Positions 49,634 to 58,393 of a DNA stretch of 64,000 nucleotides are shown in pieces. The notes under the pieces were generated by a model, which worked only from the letters and a program-made list of their open reading frames with translations, ran no database searches and was not told the DNA's origin. Both the position numbers and the translations under genes were made by a program. The stretch spans positions 30,033 to 94,032 of the forward strand of contig NZ_JACVDA010000005.1 of the NCBI RefSeq assembly GCF_016552165.1, read 5' to 3'. The DNA comes from Parvimonas parva. Lineage in GTDB: Bacteria; Bacillota; Clostridia; Tissierellales; Peptoniphilaceae. Each line of letters begins with the position of its first letter. Position 1 is the stretch's first letter.

Positions 49634-50389
49634 TTATTTTTTTATAATAGCCACTTGTTTTTTCCCATATACTTTTGAAGTAAATTTATTATATTCGCCT
49701 GATGATTCCCATTTTCCAGCAATAACTATAATCTTGTCTCTATTATTATATATTTCAGAGCGAATCTTTTTATAATTATCTTCATCTGAAAACGATAATA
49801 TAAATGCATATTTTTTACTTTTTATAGGAGAGACTAAATAAACTTCTTTCTTATCATTATCGTATAATCTTCCGTCTACGGTCGCTTCAATTATCTTTTT
49901 TCCAAAACACCCTTTTGGATATCTATATTCGCTCCTGTCATCTAATATCATTGAACCTATTTCTTTACCTGCATATGTATTTCCAACAGGGAAACTTTTA
50001 CACAATGAATATATTTGTCTTAATGTTCTTGGTGGATGAGCACTAGGTTCACCAGTTCCATGTGCAGAAGGAATATTTTTTTGTGATAATGATTTGGTGT
50101 TGCATAAAAGATTATTTATTGCATCTTCATAAACAAATTGGGATTCATCATAGTCATTCGAATCAAACTCTGTACTCCTATTCCCAAACGGACAATTCTT
50201 AATATGTTTAAAATTCGGTTTTGTCGCTCTAAAATAGGCACTTTTACTCCCATCAACTGCACAAATATATAATTTTGCGTCGCACATATGATTAGGACAA
50301 AAAAACGCAGTGTCCCTATCTTCTTCTATAGCTTTATCAGAATAAATTATATTTTTTCTATCTTTATCTCTGTACGCATATTTAGCCAT
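49634..50389 (-). CDS. Uncharacterised CoiA-like N-terminal protein between the repeats
   Basis: The 251-residue protein has an N-terminal zinc-like region (DTAFFCPNHMCDAKLYICAVDGSKSAYFRATK.NFKHIKNCPF) resembling the start of competence protein CoiA, where C4/H residues precede a nuclease. The usual nuclease core is not recognised here; the C-terminal half (CFGKKIIEATVDGRLYDNDKKEVYLVSP, IVIAGKWESSGEYNKFTSKVYGKKQVAI) looks like a small beta domain that could bind nucleic acid. GGAGG precedes the ATG. It is flanked on both sides by repeats with rumA scars, so it is probably a small integrated cassette. Confidence 0.55.
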   Translation of the reverse strand: MAKYAYRDKDRKNIIYSDKAIEEDRDTAFFCPNHMCDAKLYICAVDGSKSAYFRATKPNFKHIKNCPFGNRSTEFDSNDYDESQFVYEDAINNLLCNTKSLSQKNIPSAHGTGEPSAHPPRTLRQIYSLCKSFPVGNTYAGKEIGSMILDDRSEYRYPKGCFGKKIIEATVDGRLYDNDKKEVYLVSPIKSKKYAFILSFSDEDNYKKIRSEIYNNRDKIIVIAGKWESSGEYNKFTSKVYGKKQVAIIKK

Positions 50390-50424
50390 ATCCTTACCTC
50401 CCAGTTTATAAAAACATATTTTAT

Positions 50425-50680
50425 GACAGTAGTTCTATTGTCTCCATACGCTAAAAAACCTCTTTGACAATAGTCCTGTTGTTACACCAAGCAAAAAAAG
50501 TAGTTCTATAGCCACAACCACCTATTTCCAGTGGTCAGAACTATTGCCAAATGCTCTAAAATCACAATCTAAACCAGCTGTCCAAACCTATGTATTTTTC
50601 TCTAAATCCTTTGATTTCAAGGCTTTTCTATACTTTTTCTTCTTACTTTCTTGACAGAAGAACTACCGTCTCCACATGAA
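50425..50680 (-). repeat. Right copy of the direct repeat, running into the rumA 3' end
   Basis: About 256 bases. Besides the true gene end (motif at 50653-50672) it has degenerate units GACAGTAGTTCTATTGTCTC (50425-50444) and GACAATAGTCCTGTTGTTAC (50465-50484) and weaker ones near 50497 and 50534. Read on the minus strand the first encodes ETIELLS and the second VTTGLLSK, like the methyltransferase C-terminus ETVVLLSRK. The first two units are 40 bases apart in both copies. Confidence 0.7.
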
Positions 50681-51995
50681 CTGTTCTCGGGAACTGATTA
50701 AAAACTTTTAATGTTTTTAGTTTATATCCGTTTTCTATTAGAATTTTTGCATCTCGTTTTTGAGTTTTTGGATTGCAAGAGATATAGACGATTGTTTTTG
50801 CTCCACAAGAAATTATTTTTTCCAAAGCTGTTTGGTTTATTCCGTCTCTTGGTGGGTCTACGACGATTACGTCAACTATTTCTTTTCTGTTTTCAATTTC
50901 TACTAATACGTCCCCTGCAATGAAGGTGCAATTTGTAAGTCCGTTTTCTTTTGCAGATTTGTTTGCACTTTCAACTGCCTCTTTTACTATTTCTATTCCA
51001 TAAACTTCTTTCGCTTTTCTGGCTACGATTTGTCCGATTGTTCCAGTTCCTGAGTATAAGTCGAAAACTACTTTGTTTTCAATATCTCCACAAAGTTCAA
51101 TCGCTTTTGAATAAAGGTTTATTGCTCCAAATACATTTGGTTGAAAAAACGAAAATGGTGTTACTTTAAATTCTAAATCAAATATTTTTTCTGTTATATA
51201 ATCATCTCCAAAAATAATATTTACTTTTTCAGGCACCACTGCATCTGCAAGTGAATCATTTTCTGTATGAACAATAGATTTTATCTTTCCTTCAAGTTTC
51301 AAGTCTAAAAGCATATCTACAAAACTTTTTGAATCAAATTTACTTTGTGTTGTAGTTACGATATTTACCATTATTTCACCGGTTGTTAGAGCATAACGGA
51401 TAATTAAATGTCTTAACAATCCCTCGTGATTTCTCTTTTTTACAAAGGGTAATTCTTTTTCTCTGGCAAAATCTACAATTGCATTTCTTATTACTTCAAA
51501 ATCTCTATGTACTAAATTACATTCTTTTGTATCTACAACTTCATAAAATCTATTTTTCTTGTGCATTCCAAGCATAATCGGACTATCTTTATACATATCT
51601 GCAAAAGTATATTCCATTTTGTTTCTGTAAGCACTTTTTAAAGGACTTTCAAAAATTTCCACTTCTTCTGAATATATATCCTCAAAAAGCTCTTTAATCT
51701 GTCTTTGTTTTAAATTCAATTCATATTCATAAGAAACACTTTGATAGCTACAACCACCACATTCAAGGTAATTCGGACAAGTTTTATTTGTTTCAAGTTC
51801 GCTTTTTTCTAATGTTTCAAGAAGTTTTGCCTCCATGTGATTTGCTCTTTTTCTTCCAACAACGACAGAAACTTTTTGTCCTTCGATTCCACCTTTAAAA
51901 TTTACTTTCTTATCTTCAAAAGTAAATTCAGACATATTTGGAAAATTTACTTTTTCAATTTTTCCCTCTATGATTTTCTTCTTTCTTCTCGCCAT
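50643..51995 (-). CDS. rumA: 23S rRNA (uracil-5-)-methyltransferase (RumA/RlmD type)
   Basis: About 450 residues. The start at ATG 51995 has AGGAAG. An N-terminal TRAM domain is followed by a 4Fe-4S motif CPNYLECGGCSYQS plus a later Cys in DTKECNLVH. The methyltransferase domain has FDLYSGTGTIGQIVA (SAM site, about 305), VVDPPRDGINQTAL and the catalytic Cys in IVYISCNPKTQKRD, ending FPRTVHVETVVLLSRK. It makes m5U in 23S rRNA. The gene is intact although its 3' end appears to be the attachment site of the island. Confidence 0.93.
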   Translation of the reverse strand: MARRKKKIIEGKIEKVNFPNMSEFTFEDKKVNFKGGIEGQKVSVVVGRKRANHMEAKLLETLEKSELETNKTCPNYLECGGCSYQSVSYEYELNLKQRQIKELFEDIYSEEVEIFESPLKSAYRNKMEYTFADMYKDSPIMLGMHKKNRFYEVVDTKECNLVHRDFEVIRNAIVDFAREKELPFVKKRNHEGLLRHLIIRYALTTGEIMVNIVTTTQSKFDSKSFVDMLLDLKLEGKIKSIVHTENDSLADAVVPEKVNIIFGDDYITEKIFDLEFKVTPFSFFQPNVFGAINLYSKAIELCGDIENKVVFDLYSGTGTIGQIVARKAKEVYGIEIVKEAVESANKSAKENGLTNCTFIAGDVLVEIENRKEIVDVIVVDPPRDGINQTALEKIISCGAKTIVYISCNPKTQKRDAKILIENGYKLKTLKVFNQFPRTVHVETVVLLSRK

Positions 51996-52011
51996 ATACT
52001 TCCTTTCTATT

Positions 52012-52048
52012 AGAAGAAAAGAGTGAAATATATTCACTCTTTTCTTTA
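52012..52048 (-). terminator. Terminator between secA and the rRNA methyltransferase
   Basis: GAAAAGAGTGAA...TTCACTCTTTTC with T and A tracts on both sides, directly behind the secA stop. Confidence 0.85.
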
Positions 52049-52055
52049 AAATTTT

Positions 52056-54776
52056 CTATTTGTTTCTTCCACAACATTTTTTATATTTTTTTCCACTTCC
52101 ACAAGGACATGGGTCATTTCTTCCGATTTCTTTTCCTTTAACAAATGTAGTTTGTTCGTCAGGAACATTTGTTGAAATTTCCTTAACAGCTTGTTCTCTT
52201 TCAATTTCAGCTCCTGCAGGTTGGATATTGAAAAGTCCTCTTAAAACGTCAGCTCTGATTGATTCGTTCATTTCGTTGAACATTTCAAAGCCTTCAGCTC
52301 CATAAGCTCTAACAGGGTCTTGTTGTCCATAAGATCTTATGCCTATACCTTGTCTTAATTGGTCCATTGCATCAATATGGTCCATCCATTTTCTATCTAC
52401 AACCATAAGCATAATAACTCTTTCAACTTCTCTCATTTGTTCTTCGCCAATCATTTTTTCTTTTTCGGCATAGAAATTTTCAGAAAGTGTTCTAATGTAT
52501 ACTTTGATTCTTTCTTTGTCAAGATTTTTAATTTCTTCCAAGTTTAAAAGTCCTGTTGGAAGATATTCATTTTCCAAAGCAAGTTTTAAACCGGCTAAAT
52601 CAACTTTGTTGCCTTCTGAATATTGTTCAACTGTTTGGTCTATTAAATCTTTTAACATTTCTAAGATATTTTTACTCATATCTTCACCATCAAGAACTGC
52701 ACGTCTTTCTTTATAAATAACATTTCTTTGAACATTCATAACGTCATCATATTTTAATACATTCTTTCTGATACCGAAGTTATTCGCCTCAACTCTTTCT
52801 TGAGAACGTTCAATAGCTCTTGTAACAGACCTAAATTCTAACACTTCATCAGGGTCATAATTTCTATTCATAGCAAATTTTTGAATAGCCTCTCCACCAA
52901 ATAGACGCATTAAGTTATCTGTAAGTGAAACAAAGAATCTTGATTCTCCAGGGTCTCCTTGACGTCCTGAACGTCCTCTTAACTGATTGTCGATACGTCT
53001 TGATTCGTGTCTTTCAGTACCAATGATGAAAAGTCCACCAACTTCAAGAACTTTTTTAGCATTTTCATCTGTTTGTGCCTTATATTTTTCATATAATCTA
53101 CTAAATACTTTTCTAGCCTCTAAAATTTCTTCATCATCTGTTTCCCAGAAAGCATCTAAATTATCTAAAACATATTGAGGTGTGCCGTTTTTCTTCATTT
53201 CATGTTTTGCCATAAAGTCCGGATTACCACCTAAAAGAATATCGGTACCACGACCTGCCATGTTTGTTGCGATAGTAACTTTTCCATAAATACCTGCTTG
53301 AGCAACTATTTCAGCTTCTCTTGCATGGAACTTCGCGTTCAATACATCATGTTCTATTCTTTTTTTCTTAAGCATTGCACTTAACAATTCTGAAATTTCG
53401 ATTGAAATCGTACCAACAAGCACAGGTTGTCCGGTTGCATGAATTCTTTCAATTTCTTCAACAATAGCTTTAAATTTAGCCTCTTCTGTTAAATAAACTC
53501 TATCATGATGATCTTTTCTTATAACCGGTTTATTTGTTGGAATTTCAATAACGTCCATATGATAAATTTCGTTAAATTCATTTTCTTCTGTCTTTGCAGT
53601 TCCTGTCATACCGGAAAGTTTATCATACATTCTGAAATAATTTTGATATGTTATTGTTGCAAGAGTCTTAGATTCAGATTTAATTTCAACACCTTCTTTA
53701 GCTTCAATGGCTTGGTGTAAACCCTCACTATATCTTCTACCTTCCATAATACGTCCGGTAAATTCATCAACAATTAAAATCTCACCGTCTTCGCTAACAA
53801 CATAGTCAACATCTCTTTGCATTGTATTATTAGCTTTTAACGCTTGGTTGATATGATGTGCAACTTCCATATTAACAGGATCAGAAAGATTTACAAGCCC
53901 GAAAAAGTCTTCAGCTTTCCCAGTACCTATTTCAGTTAAGTTTGCAGTCTTATGTTTTTCATTAACTACAAAATCAACAGTTTCTTCTCTAAGCTCTCTA
54001 TTGTAAAAATCTTCATTTTCTTCACTTGGGTCTGCAATTCTACCTTTTAAACTCTTTACAAATCTATCTGCAAGAGCATATAAGTCAGTTGATTGGTCGC
54101 CTTCTCCTGATATAATAAGTGGAGTTCTAGCCTCGTCAATTAAGATAGAGTCAACCTCATCTACGATGGCAAAGTTAAGTCCTCTTTGAACAAGTTCTTC
54201 TTTATAAACAACCATATTATCTCTAAGGTAGTCGAAACCAAATTCTGAGTTTGTTCCATAAGTTATATCACAATTATAGTTTTCACGTCTTTCATCATTT
54301 GTAAGACCATGTAAAATACAACCTACCTTTAAGCCTAAAAATTCGTGAACTTTACCCATCCACTCCTTATCTCTCTTTGCAAGGTAGTCGTTAACTGTTA
54401 CGATATGAACACCTTTACCTGTAAGTGCATTCAAATATGATGGTAAAGTTGCAACTAAAGTTTTACCTTCACCTGTTTTCATTTCTGCAATTCTTCCTTC
54501 ATGAAGAACAATACCACCGATTAATTGTACTCTATAATGTTTCATTCCTAAAACTCTGTACGCAGCCTCCCTAACTGTCGCAAAAGCCTCAGGTAAAATA
54601 TCGTCTAAAGTTTCACCATTTGCTAATCTAGTTTTAAATATCTCAGTATTATTTCTAAGTTCCTCATCTGTTAATTTTGAATATTTTTCATCGTAAGACA
54701 TTATTTTATCTACGATTGGATTTATTTTTTTAACTCTTTTTACAGAAGAATTAAAAAAATCGCTAAAAAATCCCAT
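52056..54776 (-). CDS. secA: Preprotein translocase ATPase SecA
   Basis: The 906-residue motor pushes unfolded preproteins through SecYEG. It has Walker [16 protein letters not shown] (about 102), DEAD-type [24 protein letters not shown] (about 205), the [18 protein letters not shown] and [18 protein letters not shown] segments of the second nucleotide domain (about 490-530), the preprotein cross-linking region between, and the C-terminal zinc motif [15 protein letters not shown]. Length is normal. It has its own promoter (54817-54845). Confidence 0.97.
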   Translation of the reverse strand: MGFFSDFFNSSVKRVKKINPIVDKIMSYDEKYSKLTDEELRNNTEIFKTRLANGETLDDILPEAFATVREAAYRVLGMKHYRVQLIGGIVLHEGRIAEMKTGEGKTLVATLPSYLNALTGKGVHIVTVNDYLAKRDKEWMGKVHEFLGLKVGCILHGLTNDERRENYNCDITYGTNSEFGFDYLRDNMVVYKEELVQRGLNFAIVDEVDSILIDEARTPLIISGEGDQSTDLYALADRFVKSLKGRIADPSEENEDFYNRELREETVDFVVNEKHKTANLTEIGTGKAEDFFGLVNLSDPVNMEVAHHINQALKANNTMQRDVDYVVSEDGEILIVDEFTGRIMEGRRYSEGLHQAIEAKEGVEIKSESKTLATITYQNYFRMYDKLSGMTGTAKTEENEFNEIYHMDVIEIPTNKPVIRKDHHDRVYLTEEAKFKAIVEEIERIHATGQPVLVGTISIEISELLSAMLKKKRIEHDVLNAKFHAREAEIVAQAGIYGKVTIATNMAGRGTDILLGGNPDFMAKHEMKKNGTPQYVLDNLDAFWETDDEEILEARKVFSRLYEKYKAQTDENAKKVLEVGGLFIIGTERHESRRIDNQLRGRSGRQGDPGESRFFVSLTDNLMRLFGGEAIQKFAMNRNYDPDEVLEFRSVTRAIERSQERVEANNFGIRKNVLKYDDVMNVQRNVIYKERRAVLDGEDMSKNILEMLKDLIDQTVEQYSEGNKVDLAGLKLALENEYLPTGLLNLEEIKNLDKERIKVYIRTLSENFYAEKEKMIGEEQMREVERVIMLMVVDRKWMDHIDAMDQLRQGIGIRSYGQQDPVRAYGAEGFEMFNEMNESIRADVLRGLFNIQPAGAEIEREQAVKEISTNVPDEQTTFVKGKEIGRNDPCPCGSGKKYKKCCGRNK

Positions 54777-54816
54777 AACTCACCTCTATTAAAATATATA
54801 TTTTCTCACGATTAAT

Positions 54817-54845
54817 ATTTTACCACAAATACACAAAATTTACAA
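54817..54845 (-). promoter_or_regulatory. secA promoter
   Basis: Minus strand: TTGTAA (54840-54845), 17 bases, TAAAAT (54817-54822), about 40 bases before the ATG. Confidence 0.7.
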
Positions 54846-54933
54846 ATTTTCACAATAAATTTTTACAACCATAAAATATTTGAATATAAGTTTAAAAATC
54901 TCATTCTTTATTTCTTAAGAAAACAAAAAACTA

Positions 54934-54962
54934 TTGACTTTATAAATAAATTTTTATACAAT
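54934..54962 (+). promoter_or_regulatory. Promoter of the folT transcript
   Basis: Plus strand: TTGACT (54934-54939), exactly 17 bases, TACAAT (54957-54962). The transcript would start about 54970, right before the riboswitch. Confidence 0.8.
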
Positions 54963-54982
54963 TAAGTTGTATTCGTGTAATA

Positions 54983-55100
54983 CCAATAGTAGCCTATTTT
55001 TTAGGCAGAGTAGGAAACTTGCATTAAGTGTTACAAGATGGGATGTTGCTTGTAAACGAAGGGATTTTCTCGTGGTTAGTTTTCGCATCCACTGTTGGCA
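54983..55100 (+). ncRNA. Tetrahydrofolate (THF) riboswitch
   Basis: The RNA has conserved folT-motif blocks in order: AGAGTAGG (55007-55014), GCATTAAGTG, GATGGGATGTTG, AACGAAGGGA, CTCGTGGTTA and CGCATCCACTG. The closing stem P1 pairs CCAATAGT (54983-54990) with ACTGTTGG (55091-55098). These match the known THF riboswitch of Clostridia and Streptococcus folT/folE leaders. It lies 12 bases before the AGGAG of folT, so THF binding probably blocks translation. Confidence 0.93.
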
Positions 55101-55121
55101 TTGATTTTTGAAAGGAGAAAA

Positions 55122-55652
55122 ATGAAAAAGAATAGGTTTACTACAACACAATTAGCTATTGCAGGCTTAATGATAGCTATAACAGTTATTTTGTCTTATC
55201 AAAATATTTATTTATTCCCACCTAGAAGTGGAAGAATAACACTTAGATTTATCCCAATGATATTTTCAAGTATATTATTAGGACCAACAATAGGAACCAT
55301 AGTTGGTGGAGCATCTGACCCACTAATTTATTTCTTAACTTTAGGTTCTCCCGGAATGTACTTTCCAGGCTATATGCTTACAAATATGGTTATGGGATTT
55401 TTCCCGGGACTTATAATTAGAAAAGATACTAATAGAGATAACAAATTATTTTTAACTTTAAGAGTTGCTCTTATATCAATTACTTCTTTTTTAGTTACAA
55501 TCTTTTTAGACAGCTTCTGGCTTTCTATAACAAGAGGCAAAGGCTTTTGGTACTATGTAATTTCAAGAAGTGTACCAAATTTAATTCAAATGGGTATTAC
55601 ATTTGTTGCAATTTTAGTTTTGGTTATAAGAATCAAAAAAACATACAGATAA
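55122..55652 (+). CDS. folT: Folate ECF transporter S component FolT
   Basis: The 176-residue membrane protein has six segments (QLAIAGLMIAITVILSYQNIYLFP; LILRFIPMIFSSILLGPTIGTIVGGASDPLIYFL-type S-component core; FPGYMLTNMVMGFFPGLIIR). ATG 55122 has AAAGGAG eight bases upstream; upstream in-frame codons lie in the riboswitch. The THF riboswitch directly before it fixes the substrate as folate. It needs a shared EcfA/EcfT module encoded elsewhere. Confidence 0.92.
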   Translation: MKKNRFTTTQLAIAGLMIAITVILSYQNIYLFPPRSGRITLRFIPMIFSSILLGPTIGTIVGGASDPLIYFLTLGSPGMYFPGYMLTNMVMGFFPGLIIRKDTNRDNKLFLTLRVALISITSFLVTIFLDSFWLSITRGKGFWYYVISRSVPNLIQMGITFVAILVLVIRIKKTYR

Positions 55653-55693
55653 AATTTTTAAAAATTAATAAATAAAAATCACATACACGAATC

Positions 55694-55722
55694 AAAACTG
55701 GCTACATTGTAGTCAGTTTTTT
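55694..55722 (+). terminator. Terminator of folT
   Basis: AAAACTGGCTA-CATTG-TAGTCAGTTTTTT with one G-T pair, 42 bases after the folT stop. Confidence 0.8.
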
Positions 55723-55769
55723 AGTGTATCATTCAAATTTTTGTTTACTACTACATAGTAATTTGTATA

Positions 55770-55798
55770 TTGTCTTTAATTCTTTTATCTGTTATAAT
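55770..55798 (+). promoter_or_regulatory. arcA promoter
   Basis: TTGTCT (55770-55775), 17 bases, TATAAT (55793-55798), 29 bases before the ATG; the intervening AAGGAGGGAG is the ribosome site. Confidence 0.85.
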
Positions 55799-55826
55799 TA
55801 TTTTAATGAGTTTTAAGGAGGGAGTT

Positions 55827-57041
55827 ATGAGAATTAATGTAAATTCTGAAATCGGAAAATTAAAATCCGTTTTGCTACACAGACCTCATAAAGAACTTTT
55901 AAATTTAACACCTTATTTACTTGATGAACTTCTTTTTGATGAAATTCCATTTTTGGATAATGCACAAAAAGAACATGATATGTTTGCAAACATTTTTAGA
56001 CAAAATGGTTGTGAAGTTTTCTATCTTGAAGATTTGTGTGCTGAAAGTCTTTATGATGACGGTATTAGAACTGCTTTTATTGAAGAATTTTTAGATAATG
56101 CAGATGTAGCCGTAGAAAATGAAAAAAGAATTTTAAGAGAATATTTATTTTCTATCAAAGATAACAAAGAGTTAGTTTTAAAAATGATGGAAGGTATTAG
56201 AAAGAATGAAGTTGATTTGAGAGAGCCTTCAACTTTGAGCGAACTTGTTTCAAAGAATGATTTCTTCATTTCAAAACCACTTCCTAATTTATATTTCACA
56301 AGAGACCCTTTTGCATTTATTAAAAATGGGGTAAGTTTGCATACAATGTGGTCTGTTACAAGAAGAAGAGAAACTCTTTTTGGAAAATATATCTTTAATC
56401 ATCACAAAGAATTTAAAGGTATTCACAAATGGTATGACAGAACAGATGTACCTTCAATCGAAGGTGGAGATATTTTAGTTTTATCTAAAGATGTAGTTGC
56501 TATCGGTATTTCTCAACGTTCAACTGCAATCGCTATTGAAACTATTGCAAAAAGACTTCTTGAAGATGAAAACGGCGTAAAAACTGTACTTGCAATGGTA
56601 ATTCCAAACAATAGAGCTTTTATGCATTTAGATACTGTTTTAACTTCAGTTGATAGAGATTTATTCACTCTACACCCTGAAATTGAAAAAACACTAGAAA
56701 TCTATTCATTAAAATTAGTTGATGGAAAAGTTAAAGTTGAGGCTGAATCAACTGATATAGAAGTTGTATTGAAAAAATATTTACATTTAGATAAAATCGA
56801 CTTTATTCGTGAAGGAAAAGGTGGACTTTTAGACACACATAGAGAGCAATGGTCTGACGGATATAACACATTAGCTATCGCTCCAAGAGAGGCCATCGTT
56901 TATGATAGAAATACTATTACAAACGAACTTCTTGAAGAAAAAGGAGTAAAACTTCACAAGATAGATTCAGGAGAATTATCAAGAGGACGTGGTGGCCCAA
57001 GATGTATGAGTATGCCACTATTTAGAGAAGATTTAAAATAG
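55827..57041 (+). CDS. arcA: Arginine deiminase
   Basis: The 404-residue enzyme turns arginine into citrulline and ammonia, the first step of the ADI pathway for ATP and acid resistance. Conserved: SEIGKLKSVLLHRP (about 7-20), NLYFTRDPFAF (about 157), SIEGGDILVL (about 213), FMHLDTV (about 266), and the catalytic Cys in GRGGPRCMSMPLFRED at the C-terminus. I take ATG 55827 with AAGGAGGGAG; an earlier in-frame ATG lies in the promoter. arcB/arcC are not adjacent. Confidence 0.96.
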   Translation: MRINVNSEIGKLKSVLLHRPHKELLNLTPYLLDELLFDEIPFLDNAQKEHDMFANIFRQNGCEVFYLEDLCAESLYDDGIRTAFIEEFLDNADVAVENEKRILREYLFSIKDNKELVLKMMEGIRKNEVDLREPSTLSELVSKNDFFISKPLPNLYFTRDPFAFIKNGVSLHTMWSVTRRRETLFGKYIFNHHKEFKGIHKWYDRTDVPSIEGGDILVLSKDVVAIGISQRSTAIAIETIAKRLLEDENGVKTVLAMVIPNNRAFMHLDTVLTSVDRDLFTLHPEIEKTLEIYSLKLVDGKVKVEAESTDIEVVLKKYLHLDKIDFIREGKGGLLDTHREQWSDGYNTLAIAPREAIVYDRNTITNELLEEKGVKLHKIDSGELSRGRGGPRCMSMPLFREDLK

Positions 57042-57050
57042 TTTGAATTC

Positions 57051-57076
57051 AAAAAGGTGCATAAGCACCTTTTTGT
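57051..57076 (+). terminator. Terminator of arcA (bidirectional)
   Basis: AAAAAGGTGC-ATAA-GCACCTTTTTG is ten bases after the arcA stop. Its symmetrical A and T tracts would also stop leftward transcripts from the lipoprotein gene. Confidence 0.88.
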
Positions 57077-57121
57077 TTTATATTATTTTATTTCAAATTT
57101 TTTAACAAGCTCAACAGAATT

Positions 57122-57499
57122 TTAATTTTCAATCCAAACAGTTTTAATCAAAATATATTTTCCACTTTTTATATTTTTAAAATAATGTTCCAAATTCATT
57201 TTAAATTTTCTCTTTTTGTTCGGCTCCAATTTTTGCGTAATTGCCTTTTCTTCAAGTTTCGGAATTAATTGTTCCCCATTTTTATACAATTTTATTTCAT
57301 CTGTATATAATAAATTTTTATCTATTTCATTTACTATTTCAAATTCTATATTTTTACCATCTACATTAAAATTTTCAAATCTAATTTTATCCGTACTTTT
57401 AGTTTCGACAAATTCTGTTTCTACTTTGCTTTTATCCTCACTTTTTGAGCAAGATGAAAGCAACAGCAAGCCAATTAGTAACAAATACTTTCTTTTCAT
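57122..57499 (-). CDS. Small lipoprotein
   Basis: The 125-residue protein starts MKRKYLLLIGLLLLSSCSKS, a lipoprotein signal with lipobox LLSSC and the modified Cys at 17. AAGGAG is eight bases upstream of ATG 57499. The rest (IRFENFNVDGKNIEFEIVNEID..LYTDEIKLYKNGEQL) is a single beta-sandwich-like domain of immunoglobulin type. It is exposed on the outer face of the membrane; function unknown. Confidence 0.75.
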   Translation of the reverse strand: MKRKYLLLIGLLLLSSCSKSEDKSKVETEFVETKSTDKIRFENFNVDGKNIEFEIVNEIDKNLLYTDEIKLYKNGEQLIPKLEEKAITQKLEPNKKRKFKMNLEHYFKNIKSGKYILIKTVWIEN

Positions 57500-57543
57500 A
57501 CAAACAGCTCCTTTATCATAGTATATCATAAAAATACAACATT

Positions 57544-57810
57544 TTACAAATATATTGTACGCTTTATTGAAAATGGAAAGATTTGTACTCTATTAGGACC
57601 ATCAAGTTCTGGAAAATCTACTCTTTTAAATATTGTCAGTGGTATAGAAACTTTTGAAAAAGGCTCTATAACCATAAATGGTGAAGTTATGGAAAATATG
57701 AGCGAGAAAAAAATTCTAATTACAGAAGAAAGCATCTAGGCTATGTTTTTCAATCTTACAACTTAATTCCAAATCTAACCGCAAAAGAAAATATACCTAT
57801 ACAATCTTAA
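57544..57810 (+). pseudogene. Remnant of an ABC transporter ATPase (MacB/LolD type)
   Basis: The plus strand encodes IENGKICTLLGPSSSGKSTLLN with Walker A, then [23 protein letters not shown] shift of frame near 57717 lets [24 protein letters not shown] (shown here as one known family segment in shortened form: [20 protein letters not shown]) continue before a stop. No start, signature motif or Walker B is left. The gene was probably followed by a permease, now lost. Confidence 0.85.
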
Positions 57811-58309
57811 CTTGACACATTTTCATTGTTTCTAAAGCATTATTATGGCTTTGTGGACTGACTCCGGCACAAGCCTTGCTGTCAACGATTAATTCAATTT
57901 CAGGAAAATGTCCCTTTATCATCATAACATTTGTAACTACACAAATATCCGTACAGATTCCAATAAATTCAACACTTTCAATTTTTTCTTTTTCGTTTAT
58001 ACTCTTTATGTATTCGACTAAATCAACTGAACCAAAACTTGGTTTTTCAAAAATTTTACAATTTTCTTTGTAAACTCCTTCTTTAATTTTCCAGCCATCA
58101 GTTCCCTTTATGCAATGTTTCAAAGGAAGATTTCTTCCCTCTTGAGTATGTAAATAATTTTCATCATGAGTATCCATTGTATAAACAACTTCTCCGTCAA
58201 AATTTTCAATCTTTTCCTTAACATAAGGAATAATTTTCATTGCCTCCTTAGTTCCAAGTCTTCCGTCAACAAAATCATTTTGAATATCAACAACAACTAA
58301 AATTTTCAT
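57797..58309 (-). CDS. Cysteine hydrolase, isochorismatase/nicotinamidase family
   Basis: The 170-residue hydrolase has the catalytic triad residues Asp8 in [12 protein letters not shown], Lys in [11 protein letters not shown] (about 88) and Cys in [13 protein letters not shown] (about 119), with [13 protein letters not shown] resembling the metal-binding loop of nicotinamidases. It may convert nicotinamide to nicotinate, but the subfamily cannot be fixed. It overlaps the ABC ATPase remnant end to end. Confidence 0.85.
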   Translation of the reverse strand: MKILVVVDIQNDFVDGRLGTKEAMKIIPYVKEKIENFDGEVVYTMDTHDENYLHTQEGRNLPLKHCIKGTDGWKIKEGVYKENCKIFEKPSFGSVDLVEYIKSINEKEKIESVEFIGICTDICVVTNVMMIKGHFPEIELIVDSKACAGVSPQSHNNALETMKMCQVKIV

Positions 58310-58393
58310 AAGCTCTCCTTTAAAAGTTTTTTATAAAAAAATCTAAATATTTTAATCAAATATAGTATATACGTAAAATTTACTTTTGTCAAA

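Larger units (their letters stand above)
1..50642. mobile_element. Prophage plus cargo island integrated at the rumA 3' end (left end outside window)
   Basis: Nearly all genes from base 1 to 48.96 kb are transcribed leftward and are phage, regulatory or transport cargo. They abut the 3' end of the 23S rRNA uracil methyltransferase gene, where repeats carrying decayed copies of its last codons are found (49263-50680). Phage modules run in the standard order from replication to lysis. No recombinase is inside the window, so the other end and its attachment site lie to the left. Whether the phage part (1 to about 40.2 kb) and the transport cassette (40.5-49 kb) are one element or two accreted elements cannot be settled here. 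Confidence 0.75.

Noticed and set aside
55095..55121. Longer N-terminus for FolT
   Set aside because: These codons lie in the riboswitch and ribosome site; ATG 55122 has the proper signal.
57544..57735. Minus-strand 63-codon frame
   Set aside because: It is antisense to the recognisable ABC ATPase remnant on the plus strand.
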